Assembly: GCA_946480055.1 (NCBI GenBank)
Contig: CAMLID010000028.1
Location: forward strand, 1 to 36,396
Direction: 5' to 3'
DNA from: an uncultured Lysobacter sp.
GTDB lineage: Bacteria; Pseudomonadota; Gammaproteobacteria; Xanthomonadales; Xanthomonadaceae
Length of the DNA: 36,396 nt
Below, one piece after another: positions 7,948 to 16,621 of the stretch; position 1 is the stretch's first letter; each line of letters begins with the position of its first letter. Under the pieces are notes generated by a model. It saw nothing but the letters and a program-made list of their open reading frames with translations. It was not told where the DNA came from and made no database searches. A program made the position numbers and the translations under genes.

Positions 7948-9234
7948 ATGAAGCTGGTGTCGGCCTGGTTCAAGATCCCGTTCTGGCAGCGGGTGCTGGC
8001 CGGCTTCGTGCTCGGCGCGCTCGCCGGCTGGCTGATGGGGCCGGCGGCGGAGACCTGGTTCGGTCCGTTGGGCAAGCTCTACGTGACCCTGATCAAGATG
8101 ATCGCGGTGCCGCTGGTGCTGTTCGCGGTGATCAACGCGGTCGCATCTCTGCATGGGCAGAAATCGGTGGCCGCGCTCGGCGGGCGCACCTTCGCCTGGT
8201 TCGCGTTCACCGCGGTGCTGGCGGTCGGCGTCGGCCTGACGGTCGCGCACCTGGTCGCGCCGGGCGAGGGCGTAGGCACGCTGCAGATCGCCGGCGACTA
8301 CAAGCCCAAGGACGTGCCGCCGCCGATCGACGTATTGCTGGGCGTGGTGCCGGCCAATCCTTTCCAGGCGATGGCCGAAGGCAAGGTGTTGCAGGTGATC
8401 TTCTTCGCCGGGCTGGTCGGCTTCGCCCTGGTCAAGCTCGGCGACCGCGTCGCCGGTCTGCGCAAGCTCGCCGGCGAAGCGAGCGACACCATGATCCAGA
8501 TCACCCGCTTCGTGCTGGAGTTCACCCCGCTGGGCACCTTCGGCCTGATCGCGGCGCTGATCGGCGGCTACGGTTTCGAAAAACTGCTGCCGCTGGGCAA
8601 GTTCGTGATCGCGCTGTACCTGGCCTGCGGCCTGCACATCGCCGTGGTCTACAGTGCGCTGCTGCTGGCGCACGGGCTGAACCCGCTGAAGTTCTTCCGC
8701 GGCGCGTTCCCGGGCATGCAGGTCGCGTTCGTGGCCTCGTCCAGCTTCGCCGCGCTGCCGGCTTCGCTGCGCAGCGTCACCCACAACCTGGGTGTGGACA
8801 AGAACTACGCCGCGTTCGCGGTGCCGCTGGGCGCGACCATCAAGATGGACGGCTGCGGCGCGATCTATCCGGCGATGGCGGCGGTGTTCATCGCTCAATA
8901 CGCCGACCTCGACCTGTCGCTGGCGCAGTACCTGGTGATCATGCTGGCCTCGGTGCTGGGCAGCTTCGGCACCGCCGGCGTCCCGGGCACGGCGGTGGTG
9001 ATGGCGACGGTGGTGCTCAGCGCTGCCGGCCTGCCGCTGGAAACCATCGGTTATCTGTACGCGATCGACCGCGTGCTCGACATGATGCGCACCATGACCA
9101 ACGTCACCGGCCAGATGCTGGTGCCGGTGCTGGTGGCGAAGGAAACCGGCCTGCTAGATGGCGCGGTGTACGAGGCCGCGCCGACCAACGCCGGCCTGGA
9201 GTCCGCCGAAGCGATCGCCAAGGACCACGGCTGA
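7948..9234 (+). CDS. Dicarboxylate/amino acid:cation symporter (DAACS family)
   Basis: 428 residues, with the hydrophobic pattern of the glutamate/dicarboxylate transporter fold. Hairpin 1 carries the serine motif SSSFAALP (about residue 265). The membrane-helix-7 motif reads GATIKMDGCG (about 296), hairpin 2 is GTAGVPGTAVV, and helix 8 is DRVLDMMRTMTNVTGQ. These transporters move dicarboxylates or amino acids with Na+ or H+ across the inner membrane. Oddity: the usual NMDGT cation-binding motif is KMDGC, with lysine for the conserved asparagine. The aspartate and the helix-8 substrate-binding region are kept. GAGG stands 8 bases before the ATG. The GNAT gene starts one base after the stop, so the two are probably one operon. 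Substrate is uncertain. Confidence 0.9.
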   Translation: MKLVSAWFKIPFWQRVLAGFVLGALAGWLMGPAAETWFGPLGKLYVTLIKMIAVPLVLFAVINAVASLHGQKSVAALGGRTFAWFAFTAVLAVGVGLTVAHLVAPGEGVGTLQIAGDYKPKDVPPPIDVLLGVVPANPFQAMAEGKVLQVIFFAGLVGFALVKLGDRVAGLRKLAGEASDTMIQITRFVLEFTPLGTFGLIAALIGGYGFEKLLPLGKFVIALYLACGLHIAVVYSALLLAHGLNPLKFFRGAFPGMQVAFVASSSFAALPASLRSVTHNLGVDKNYAAFAVPLGATIKMDGCGAIYPAMAAVFIAQYADLDLSLAQYLVIMLASVLGSFGTAGVPGTAVVMATVVLSAAGLPLETIGYLYAIDRVLDMMRTMTNVTGQMLVPVLVAKETGLLDGAVYEAAPTNAGLESAEAIAKDHG

Positions 9235-9235
9235 G

Positions 9236-9706
9236 ATGAGCGCGGTTTCCGGGACGGGCGCAGCTGAGATGGGCGCAGCCGGCGACGCGATCGAGCTGCT
9301 CGAACGCTTCCCCGGAGTCGACGACTACTGCCGTTTGCGCGCGGCCGCCGGCATGTCGCCGCGCACGCGCGAGGCCGCGCGCCTGGGTCTGCCGAACACG
9401 CTGTACGGCGTCAGTCTACTGCGCGACGGCGTGGTGGTCGGCATGGGCCGGATCATCGGCGACGGCGGCTGCTTCTACAGCGTGGTCGACATCGCGGTCG
9501 TGCCGGAATTGCAGGGTCGCGGCCTGGGCAAGCGCATCCTCGAAGCGCTCGACGCCTGGCTGCGCGCGCACGCGCAACCGTCGGCGTTCGTGACCCTGGT
9601 CGCCGACGGCGACGCCAAACATCTGTACGCCAAGTACGGGTTCGCCGAGAGCGCACCGCACGCAGTCAATATGGAATACGTCGTGGGCGAAACCCGCGAC
9701 GCCTGA
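9236..9706 (+). CDS. GNAT-family N-acetyltransferase
   Basis: 156 residues. The acetyl-CoA binding motif A is clear: IAVVPELQGRGLGKRILEAL (Q93-G98). It is followed by a C-terminal strand and the YAKYGFAES element of motif B. The family transfers the acetyl group of acetyl-CoA to an amine; the acceptor here is unknown. The ATG at 9236 is chosen because it follows the symporter stop by one base (translational coupling). Another ATG lies at 9269. The first 15 residues are Ala/Gly-rich and not family-like, so the later start is possible. Confidence 0.88.
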   Translation: MSAVSGTGAAEMGAAGDAIELLERFPGVDDYCRLRAAAGMSPRTREAARLGLPNTLYGVSLLRDGVVVGMGRIIGDGGCFYSVVDIAVVPELQGRGLGKRILEALDAWLRAHAQPSAFVTLVADGDAKHLYAKYGFAESAPHAVNMEYVVGETRDA

Positions 9707-9781
9707 TTCGTCCGTCGTGCGCCGCGCGACATCACGCCAACGTAACGCGCTCACGTAGACCGCGCCCACGGAGACCGCACC

Positions 9782-10414
9782 ATGCCCGAAGCCTCGAACC
9801 TGATCGCCTTCGCCCTGATCGCGCTGGGCATGGTGCTCACTCCCGGGCCCAACATGGTCTATCTGATCTCGCGTTCGATCTGCCAAGGGCCGAAGGCGGG
9901 TCTGATCTCGCTGGGCGGTGTCGCGCTCGGCTTCGTGTTCTACATGCTGTGCGCGGCGCTGGGCATCACCGCGCTGGTGATGGCGGTGCCGTACGCCTAC
10001 GACGCGCTGCGTCTGTGCGGCGCGCTCTATCTGGGTTATCTGGCCTGGCAGGCCTTGAAGCCGGGCGGGCGTTCGCCGTTCCAGGTGCGCGAGCTGCCGA
10101 AGGACAGCCCGCGCCGGCTGTTCGCGATGGGGCTGATGACCAACCTGCTGAATCCCAAAGCGGCGGTGCTGTACCTGTCGCTGCTGCCGCAGTTCATCGA
10201 CCCGTCCAAGGGCCAGGTGCTCGGCCAGTCGCTGGCGCTGGGCAGCACCCAGATCGCGATCAGCGTGATGGTCAATGCGCTGATCGCGATCAGTGCCGGT
10301 TCGCTGGCCGCGTTCCTCGGCCGCCGCCCGACTTGGCTGTCGGTGCAGCGCTGGCTGATGGGCACGGTGCTGGCCGCGCTGGCGGTGCGGATGGCAACCG
10401 AAGCGCGGCGCTGA
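9782..10414 (+). CDS. LysE/RhtB-family amino acid exporter
   Basis: 210 residues with about six hydrophobic segments. The family signature is near the N-terminus: LGMVLTPGPNMVYLISRSIC (residues 16-35), with a later LMTNLLNPKAAVLYLSLLPQF. Members export amino acids or homoserine lactone-like compounds from the cytoplasm. GGAGACC stands 6 bases before the ATG. The gene is convergent with the NUDIX gene across 18 bases, with no obvious terminator. Which amino acid is exported cannot be told. Confidence 0.9.
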   Translation: MPEASNLIAFALIALGMVLTPGPNMVYLISRSICQGPKAGLISLGGVALGFVFYMLCAALGITALVMAVPYAYDALRLCGALYLGYLAWQALKPGGRSPFQVRELPKDSPRRLFAMGLMTNLLNPKAAVLYLSLLPQFIDPSKGQVLGQSLALGSTQIAISVMVNALIAISAGSLAAFLGRRPTWLSVQRWLMGTVLAALAVRMATEARR

Positions 10415-10432
10415 GGCTCAGGCGCGCTCGCT

Positions 10433-10921
10433 TCAGGCGCGTGTGTACCGCCAGGACTGCATGCGACCGTCGCGGTAGGGCATCACGCCGTGGAACGGGC
10501 GCGGGTCGGCGTCGAACACCAGCGGCAGGAACTCGCGGTCGCCTTCCCACATCGGCAGGTCGTGCAAGCGCTCCAGCGGCACCCATTCCAGCGTGCCCTC
10601 GGGATTGCTCGCGTACGGCGTGCCGCTGTAGCGCGTGATGGTGAAGATGAAACCCAGCCAGTCCTCGCCGTGCTTGCCGAAGCCGGGCCAGCTGATGGTG
10701 CCGCGCAGGTGCAGCTCGTCGCAGTCGATGCCGGCCTCCTCGAGGATCTCGCGGCGCATGCCGGCGACCACGTCCTCGTCGCGCTCGAGCTTGCCGCCCA
10801 GGCCGTTGTACTTGCCGAGCTGGTGATCGTCCGGGCGCGCGTTGCGATGGACCATCAGCACTTCGCGGCCGTCGGGCGAGAGTACGTAGCCCAAGGTGGC
10901 CACGATCGGGGTGTAAGGCAT
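10433..10921 (-). CDS. NUDIX hydrolase, 8-oxo-dGTP diphosphatase-like
   Basis: 162 residues. The Nudix box is complete (GX5EX7REUXEEXGU): G43, E49, R57-E58, E61-E62, G64, I65 in GGKLERDEDVVAGMRREILE and the residues after it. Such enzymes cleave nucleoside diphosphates linked to another moiety. The sequence around the box and the YNGLGGK lead resemble MutT/MTH1-like enzymes that clear oxidised nucleotides, but substrate is an inference. Its ATG shares one base with the stop of the upstream beta-lactamase gene (TGATG), so it should be translated by re-initiation from that message. Confidence 0.88.
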   Translation of the reverse strand: MPYTPIVATLGYVLSPDGREVLMVHRNARPDDHQLGKYNGLGGKLERDEDVVAGMRREILEEAGIDCDELHLRGTISWPGFGKHGEDWLGFIFTITRYSGTPYASNPEGTLEWVPLERLHDLPMWEGDREFLPLVFDADPRPFHGVMPYRDGRMQSWRYTRA

Positions 10922-11805
10922 CAGCGCTTTTCCTGCGGCGCCGCTTTGGCGCGTTGCTCGGCGAGGGTTTTGTCGAACGCGGCTTCGGCCTTGTCGGCGT
11001 AGGCGCGACAGGTCAGCGGGCTCTTGTGCGGGGCGGCGGTGTCGGCCGGGCTCCAGCCGCTGGCGTCCGGGTGCGGCGTCAGCAGCAGGTCGCAGGGCAG
11101 GGCGCGCACCGTGGCGAAGCCGCGCCGGTAGTCGTCGACGATATGCGGATAGCGCGGGTTGTCGATCAGCCGGTAGCCCGGCGCGCTGAGACTGTCGGCG
11201 TAGGCGATGTGCGCGGTCTTGCCGTCGACGCGGTCGTCCCAGGTCCAACTGGTGCTGCCGGGCGTGTGCGCGGGGGTGAAATGCGCGGTGAAGCGCATGC
11301 CGCCCAGCTCGACGGTCTCGCCGTCCATGATGAAACGCTGGACCTGCGCCGGCGGAAACAGCATGTCTTCGCCGAAATGGATGTCGTCGCTGCCGCCGCG
11401 CGCCAGCAGCACGGCGGCTTCGGCGTTGCCGACCACCTGCGCGCCGGTCGCGCGCTGGATCTGCGCCAGCGCGCCGATGTGGTCGATATGGGCGTGGCTG
11501 TGCAGGATCAGTTTTAGCTGCGAGGGCTCGATGCCGAGCTCGCGCATCCGCGCCAGCAGCATGTCGGCGGCCTGCGGCAGGCCGGTGTCGATCAGCACCG
11601 CGCCGGCGTCGGTCTTGACCAGGACCGCGCTCAGGCCGGCGGTGCCGATGTACCAGCTGCGTTCGCCGACGCGGAACGGCGCCACCGGTTGGCGCCAGGC
11701 GTCCTGGCTCGAATAGGCGCGGGCTTCGGGCAGCAGGGGCTCGGCGGCGGTGGCGCTGCCGGCGATGAGGGACAGGGCGAGCAGGGCAGGGCGAAGCGAA
11801 GGCAT
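10921..11805 (-). CDS. Subclass B3 metallo-beta-lactamase
   Basis: 294 residues, with a cleavable signal peptide ending in ATAAEP (about residue 21), so it is periplasmic. The metallo-beta-lactamase fold carries the B3 pattern SHAHIDH (H104, H106, D108, H109), H180 in AHTPGSTSW and H245 in TPHPDASGW. Both zinc sites are therefore complete (H104/H106/H180 and D108/H109/H245). B3 enzymes hydrolyse penicillins, cephalosporins and usually carbapenems, and are common as chromosomal genes in environmental Xanthomonadaceae. No AmpR-like regulator is adjacent, so expression may be constitutive. The ATG at 11805 is preferred to an upstream one at 11931 because it gives a proper signal peptide. Activity is inferred from motifs. 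Confidence 0.9.
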   Translation of the reverse strand: MPSLRPALLALSLIAGSATAAEPLLPEARAYSSQDAWRQPVAPFRVGERSWYIGTAGLSAVLVKTDAGAVLIDTGLPQAADMLLARMRELGIEPSQLKLILHSHAHIDHIGALAQIQRATGAQVVGNAEAAVLLARGGSDDIHFGEDMLFPPAQVQRFIMDGETVELGGMRFTAHFTPAHTPGSTSWTWDDRVDGKTAHIAYADSLSAPGYRLIDNPRYPHIVDDYRRGFATVRALPCDLLLTPHPDASGWSPADTAAPHKSPLTCRAYADKAEAAFDKTLAEQRAKAAPQEKR

Positions 11806-12036
11806 GAGCGGTGATGGGGACTGCGGGGGTATGCAAGTGTCGGCGATTCGGGTCGGCGCAGCCAGGGCCCGCGGCGGCGGAAGCAAGCCGGATTTGTGAG
11901 GCGACGACCGCGGGCCCGCGCATCGGTGCACCGGTTCGCATCAAGCTTTGCCGTGAATGCCGGTTTGCCGTTGTCGGCGACTGCTACGGCAGCCAGAATG
12001 CGTGGGCATTCGCACACAACCGCAACAGGGGGAAGG

Positions 12037-12651
12037 ATGAAATTTTTCGCAAGCATGCTGCTGTGCGCCGCCGCGCTGGTCGCCGCGCCGGTCCCGGCCC
12101 AGGAGGCTGGCGCCGCATCGCCTTCGGCGACCGGCACCTTGATCGTCGATATCAAGCCCTTCACCAGCGAGAAGGAGCTGCCGAAGAAGGTCGACAAGCA
12201 ATTGCGCAGCGGCGGCCTGGAGTGGGGCATCCGCGACCGGCAGTTGGTGTTCACGATGGTCGGCAAGCAGTTCGTGGACTTCCCGATCAGCCACATGACC
12301 CGCTACGGCCAGAGCGAGACCCTGGTGCTGCCCGCGGGCGAATACCGCATCACCGGCATCGGTCTGGAAATGACCGCCGGCTTCAGCGTGCAAAAGATCC
12401 TCGACCGCGGCGCTTTCGTGAACGACGACGTGGTCGTGTTCCAGATCGAGCCGGGCAAAACCTCCACCTTGCACATCAACCCGGTCATCAAGCGCGACGG
12501 GGCCTTCGTGGTCGATTTCTGGATGCCGACGATGATGGCCAGCGTCACCACCGAGGCCGGCACCAGCGCGGAGAAGGCGCTGAACGTACGCGGCGACGCC
12601 TCGATCGCCTGGCCGAACTACAAGGGTCCCTTGAAGTTCGTCGCCAAGTGA
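12037..12651 (+). CDS. Secreted protein of unknown function
   Basis: 204 residues. Residues 1-21 form a signal peptide (MKFFASMLLCAAALVAAPVP, cleavage after AQ). The mature part is beta-rich with no cysteine and no motif I recognise. It includes SHMTRYGQSETLVLPAGEYR, then VFQIEPGKTSTLHINPVIK, which suggests an immunoglobulin-like or lipocalin-like beta sandwich. The strong GGGGGAAGG directly before the ATG fixes the start. It is divergent from the B3 lactamase across 231 bases. That gap holds the palindrome CGGTGCACCG (11924-11933) and nothing else I can name. Confidence 0.72.
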   Translation: MKFFASMLLCAAALVAAPVPAQEAGAASPSATGTLIVDIKPFTSEKELPKKVDKQLRSGGLEWGIRDRQLVFTMVGKQFVDFPISHMTRYGQSETLVLPAGEYRITGIGLEMTAGFSVQKILDRGAFVNDDVVVFQIEPGKTSTLHINPVIKRDGAFVVDFWMPTMMASVTTEAGTSAEKALNVRGDASIAWPNYKGPLKFVAK

Positions 12652-12657
12652 TGCCTG

Positions 12658-12685
12658 GCGCGCGGCCGCCCGTGCGGCCGCGCGC
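12658..12685. terminator. GC-rich hairpin after the secreted-protein gene
   Basis: A perfect 12-bp stem, GCGCGCGGCCGC, with loop CCGT begins 6 bases after the stop. It has no T tract, so termination strength is uncertain. Confidence 0.5.
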
Positions 12686-12778
12686 TGCGCCTGATCACGC
12701 CCTCACGTGACTTCTGGCCGGTATGCCGGCGCCGGCGCAGGGTTAGGGTGTGTCTCTATCTGGAAAATGGAGACTTCC

Positions 12779-14164
12779 ATGCGCTTGCGCCACTTCGCGC
12801 TGCTGCTGGCCGGCCTGACGACGACCTCGGCCGCGCTCGCGGCCGACGCTGATCGCTGGACCTTGCCGGTCGCGGTCAAGAAACTCGACAACGGCCTGAC
12901 CGTGGTCGTGTCCGAAGACCATACCTCGCCGACCGTCGGCGTCAGCGTGGTCTATCACGTGGGCATGCGCCTGGAACCGAAGAACCGCACCGGCTTCGCC
13001 CACCTGTTCGAACACCTGATGTTCGAAGGCACGCCGAACGCGAAGGAAGGCGTGTTCGATCGCGTGATCACCGGCGGCGGCGGCCGCAACAACGGTTCCA
13101 CCCGCGCCGATTTCACCAACTACATCGAAGTCGCGCCGGCGTCGGCGCTGGAGCCGATCCTCTGGCTCGAAGCCGATCGCATGAAGACCCTGGACTTCAA
13201 CCCGACCACGCTCAAGAACCAGCAGGACGTGGTCAAGGAAGAGATCCGGGTCAACGTGAAGAACCAGCCCTACGGCGGCTTCATGTGGATCGACATCGGC
13301 CAGCAGGCGTTCCAGAAGTGGGAGAACAACCACGACGGCTACGGCAGTTTCCAGGATCTGGAGAACGCCAGCCTGGAGGACGTGGCCGCGTTCCATCGCG
13401 ACTACTACGGCCCCAACAACGCCGTGCTCGGCCTGGCCGGCGATATCACGCCCGAGCAGGGCTTCGCCCTGGCGCAGAAGTACTTCGGCGGAATCCCGGC
13501 GCGCAAGACCCCGGCCGCGCCCGATTACCGCGAAGGCCTGAACACGAAGGAGAAGCGCATCGTTCAATCCGACGCGCTGGCCCAGGTGCCGGCGATCGCG
13601 GTCGGCTGGAAGATGCCCGACCGCGGCAGCCAGGACCAGGCGCCGATGGCGGTGCTGGGCGCCTTGCTCGCCGACGGCGACGCTTCGCGCTTCTACCAGG
13701 GCACGGTCAAGGGCCGCGAACTCGCGCTCAACATGGAGCTGCTGTACGGCCTGACCAGCGAATGGGAATACGACGGCCCGACCCTGTTCGTGGTCAATGC
13801 GCTGTACAAACCCACGTCCAGCGCCGACGAATTGCTCAAGGCCTTCGACGAGGAGATCGCCAAGGTCGCCGAGCAGGGTGTGGACGAGGCCACGCTCAAG
13901 CGGGTCAAGACACAGCTGCTGGCCAATTGGTACAACGGCCTGGAGACCTTCATCGACCGCGCCGACGCGCTGGCCAAGTTGCAGACCCTGTGGGGCGATG
14001 CCGCCGTGGTCAACAAGATTCCGGGCTGGATCGACGGGGTGACGTCCGCCGATGTCCAGCGTGTGGCCAAGACTTATCTGACCCCGGCTAACCGCACCGT
14101 GATCGACCGCAAGCCTGCAGCGATGCTGGCTCCGGCCGCCGCGCCCGCCGCCGCCAAGAACTGA
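12779..14164 (+). CDS. M16 family zinc peptidase, catalytic partner
   Basis: 461 residues with a signal peptide (RHFALLLAGLTTTSAALAAD). The inverted zinc motif HXXEH is intact: H75, E78, H79 in GFAHLFEHLMFEGTP. The third ligand is E154 or E155 in VVKEEIRVNV, the expected 75 or so residues later. Two M16 halves follow in order: the N-terminal peptidase domain and the C-terminal inactive domain. It should degrade peptides in the periplasm. The next gene is an M16 protein without the zinc site, 10 bases downstream. Bacterial M16B pairs of this type form heterodimers like mitochondrial processing peptidase, so this is probably the beta-like subunit. The substrate is unknown. Confidence 0.92.
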   Translation: MRLRHFALLLAGLTTTSAALAADADRWTLPVAVKKLDNGLTVVVSEDHTSPTVGVSVVYHVGMRLEPKNRTGFAHLFEHLMFEGTPNAKEGVFDRVITGGGGRNNGSTRADFTNYIEVAPASALEPILWLEADRMKTLDFNPTTLKNQQDVVKEEIRVNVKNQPYGGFMWIDIGQQAFQKWENNHDGYGSFQDLENASLEDVAAFHRDYYGPNNAVLGLAGDITPEQGFALAQKYFGGIPARKTPAAPDYREGLNTKEKRIVQSDALAQVPAIAVGWKMPDRGSQDQAPMAVLGALLADGDASRFYQGTVKGRELALNMELLYGLTSEWEYDGPTLFVVNALYKPTSSADELLKAFDEEIAKVAEQGVDEATLKRVKTQLLANWYNGLETFIDRADALAKLQTLWGDAAVVNKIPGWIDGVTSADVQRVAKTYLTPANRTVIDRKPAAMLAPAAAPAAAKN

Positions 14165-14174
14165 GGAGACGACG

Positions 14175-15599
14175 ATGAAGACGCATCCGAACCTGATCGC
14201 CGTCGCGATCTCGTTGTCGCTCGCCTTCGCCGGCGCCGCCCACGCCGGTCCCAAGGCCGCACTGCCCGCGCAATTGCCGCCGTACGCGCCCGACCGGCCG
14301 CTGCCGATACCGAATATCGTCAAGAAGACCCTGTCCAATGGCCTGGAAGTGTGGGTGCTGCCGCGTGACGGCATGCCGCGCGTGGACTACGTGCTGGCGG
14401 TGCGCAACGCCGGCTACGCCGCCGATGCCGCCGATGCCTCCGGCTTCGCCGCGCAGTTGGCGAGCCTGCTCAACGAAGGCACCGCGCAGCGCGATTCCAA
14501 GGCGATCGCCGAAGCCGCGCAGGGCTATGGCGGCAGCGTCGGCGCCTCGGCCAACAACGACGGCATCAATCTTTACGGCGACGCGCTGGTATCCAACGCC
14601 GCGCCGATGCTGGCCCTGCTGGCCGAGATCGCTCGCACGCCGTCGTTCCCGGACGGCGAGGTCAAGCTGGCCCAGGCCAACGCGCAGCAGGCCCTGAAGG
14701 CGGCCGAGGCGCAGCCTTCGTTCAAGGCTTCGCGCGCGTTGCTGGCGGCGAGCTACGGCGATCATCCGTACGCACGCACCCAGCCGACCGAGAGCATGAT
14801 CGCTGCGATCACGCCGCAGAAGCTGCGCGCCGAGCACGCGCGCCGCTTCCGTCCCGACCGCGCGCTGCTGGTCATCACCGGCCGGGTCTCGCCCGAGGAC
14901 GGCTTCAAGCTCGCCGAGCGTTCCTTCGGCGACTGGAAGGCCAGCGGCGAGCCGATCGCCGACACCGCATCCGCGCGTCGCGAGGCCAAGCCGAGCTTCG
15001 TCCTGATCCAGCGCGACGGCAGCGTGCAGTCGACCCTGCGCCTGGGACGTCCGGCGATTCCGGTCACCGACCCCGACTACGTGCCGATGCAGTTGGCCAG
15101 CACCGTGTTGGGCGGCGGCTTCAGCAGCCGCGTCAATCAGAACCTGCGCGAGGACAAGGGTTACACCTATGGCGCCAGCGCGGGTCTGCAGACCGGACGC
15201 GTCGGCGGCCGGGTCCAGGGCGGCGCCGACGTGCGCAACGACGTGACCGGTGCGGCGCTCAAGGAGTTCTTCCACGAGTTCGAGCGCCTGGGTAAGGAAC
15301 CGGTGCCGGCGCAGGAGCTGGAAGACACCAAGCGCTACATCGCCGGCGGCTACATGATCGGCAACCAGCAGCAGGGTTCGGTCGCCGCGACGCTGGCCAG
15401 CCAATGGCTGATGGGCCTGCCGTCGGATTTCCTCGGTCAGTACGTGCCGCGAATCCGCGCGGTCGATGCCGCGCAGGTGCAGGCGATCGCGAAGAAGTAC
15501 TTCGTGCCGGCCGAGCAGTCGATCGTTGTGGTCGGCGACGGCAAGGCGGTGGCGGAGCAGCTCAAGGCCTACGGGGAGTTCGTCGCGCCGGCGAAGTGA
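14175..15599 (+). CDS. M16 family protein, non-catalytic partner
   Basis: 474 residues with a signal peptide (SLSLAFAGAAHAG). Where the partner has HLFEH, this protein has AQLAS (within GFAAQLASLLNEG): both histidines and the glutamate are lost, so it cannot bind zinc there. The C-terminal domain keeps the R/Y pair characteristic of M16 processing proteins (FSSRVNQNLREDKGYTYGAS), which contacts substrate in trans. It therefore reads as the alpha-like regulatory subunit. GGAGACGACG before the ATG and the 10-base gap put it in one operon with the catalytic gene. The heterodimer is inference from the family. Confidence 0.92.
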   Translation: MKTHPNLIAVAISLSLAFAGAAHAGPKAALPAQLPPYAPDRPLPIPNIVKKTLSNGLEVWVLPRDGMPRVDYVLAVRNAGYAADAADASGFAAQLASLLNEGTAQRDSKAIAEAAQGYGGSVGASANNDGINLYGDALVSNAAPMLALLAEIARTPSFPDGEVKLAQANAQQALKAAEAQPSFKASRALLAASYGDHPYARTQPTESMIAAITPQKLRAEHARRFRPDRALLVITGRVSPEDGFKLAERSFGDWKASGEPIADTASARREAKPSFVLIQRDGSVQSTLRLGRPAIPVTDPDYVPMQLASTVLGGGFSSRVNQNLREDKGYTYGASAGLQTGRVGGRVQGGADVRNDVTGAALKEFFHEFERLGKEPVPAQELEDTKRYIAGGYMIGNQQQGSVAATLASQWLMGLPSDFLGQYVPRIRAVDAAQVQAIAKKYFVPAEQSIVVVGDGKAVAEQLKAYGEFVAPAK

Positions 15600-15650
15600 G
15601 TTGGCGCCCGGCTGCGCTCACCGCTGCTTGCGTACTCCGCATCCCACCCT

Positions 15651-15668
15651 TCTCCCGCGTGCGGGAGA
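15651..15668. repeat. Intergenic palindrome TCTCCCGC-GT-GCGGGAGA
   Basis: Perfect 8-bp stem with a 2-base centre in the 226-base gap between the M16 pair and the convergent lipoprotein gene. It belongs to the same general class as 2894-2915 and may also serve as a terminator. The gap also holds CGGCCAA-A-TTGGCCG at 15737-15751. I see no gene in it. Confidence 0.55.
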
Positions 15669-15825
15669 GGGGCTGGGCGAGAGCGGTACGCGCCGTTCGC
15701 GTTCTCTTGCGTCTGGTCAGGCTACGACCTTCGCCTCGGCCAAATTGGCCGTGGCGCTTTCGGTTTCCGGAGGCCTGTCCGTTTTCAAGGCGAACACAAG
15801 TCGGACCCCGCAAGCCTGGTTCTCG

Positions 15826-16347
15826 TCAGGACTTGCCCGTGACCGCGTACTCGACGTCGAACACCCGGACTTTCGCCGGTAAGTTCGTGCCGGAGCAGCT
15901 GAAGCTCGCATCGACCTTGAGCTTGGCTTTCGCTGGCACGGTGAATTCACGTTCGACCATTTGGGTCGTGCAGGCGTAGCCGTCCTTGTCGAGCGCGGTG
16001 ACGTTGTTCAGGCTGCCAAGCTCGGTCACCCGGACCGGCACCGCGCCCGCGTTCTCGAACCCCAGAGTCACGCGTACGCCGCCTTCGGTGGGCGTCGCCT
16101 CCAGCACTTTTCCGCTAAGCGCCGCGCGCAGTTCCCCGCCGTTGGTGACGATCTGCGCGCCGTCCGCGCTGGTGCTGGCCTTGCGCCCCTCGTCCACCCC
16201 CTTGCCGACGCCGGTGGCCGCGCCCTTGGCCAGTTCCACGGCTTTGGACACGGCGCCGGCGGCCGACTTCTCGGCGTTCTCGCCGGAGCAGGCCGACAGG
16301 CAGCCGATGACCAGAAGGGACAACAATCCGCGACTTGCCATGTTCAT
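15826..16347 (-). CDS. Lipoprotein of unknown function
   Basis: About 173 residues. The lipobox is clear: SLLVIGCLSAC, then SGEN, so the acidic residues after the lipid cysteine do not exclude outer-membrane sorting. A helical Ala/Lys/Gly linker follows (KAVELAKGAATGVGKGVDEG), then a beta-rich domain (VRVTLGFENAGAVPVRVTEL) with two cysteines (YACTTQ and FSCSG) that may form a disulfide. This looks like a FxLYD or DUF-type 'additive beta sandwich', but I do not recognise the family. The start at 16347 is chosen because AGGGG stands 9 bases before it; ATGs at 16341, 16356 and 16416 are also in frame. Confidence 0.75.
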   Translation of the reverse strand: MNMASRGLLSLLVIGCLSACSGENAEKSAAGAVSKAVELAKGAATGVGKGVDEGRKASTSADGAQIVTNGGELRAALSGKVLEATPTEGGVRVTLGFENAGAVPVRVTELGSLNNVTALDKDGYACTTQMVEREFTVPAKAKLKVDASFSCSGTNLPAKVRVFDVEYAVTGKS

Positions 16348-16477
16348 CTGCAACATCCCCTGTGTGAGTGTGATCCATGGTGCGAGATCGGACGTCCGCG
16401 CTCGCGCCCGCATCATACGGTTTCCGGTAAGTCTTCCGTCAGGAGTGCGGGGCTTTTGGATTTGAATGCCGCGACAA

Positions 16478-16495
16478 CGGCAACGGCAACGGCAA
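16478..16495 (+). repeat. Short (CGGCAA)3 microsatellite
   Basis: Three perfect copies of the hexamer seen at 5911-5946, with a similar lead (GGATTTGAATGC) a few bases upstream. It lies in the 274-base gap between the lipoprotein and the small membrane-protein operon. Confidence 0.85.
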
Positions 16496-16511
16496 CTGCG
16501 GATTTGCCGTC

Positions 16512-16531
16512 ATCCCCGCGAAGGCGGGGAT
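16512..16531. repeat. Dispersed palindrome ATCCCCGC-GAAG-GCGGGGAT
   Basis: A perfect 8-bp stem with loop GAAG, within the flanking context GTC-palindrome-CCAGGGACTTC. I recognise this as a widespread small intergenic repeat of proteobacteria. It lies 17 bases after the hexamer array. The remainder of the gap holds no gene that I can see. Confidence 0.65.
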
Positions 16532-16621
16532 CCAGGGACTTCAGCGCGTAGTTGGAGCGCCGACGTCATTGGCCTCAGCCGTAGGATGTGGTGAGCCGAA
16601 GGCGAACCGCATCGTCGCGTG

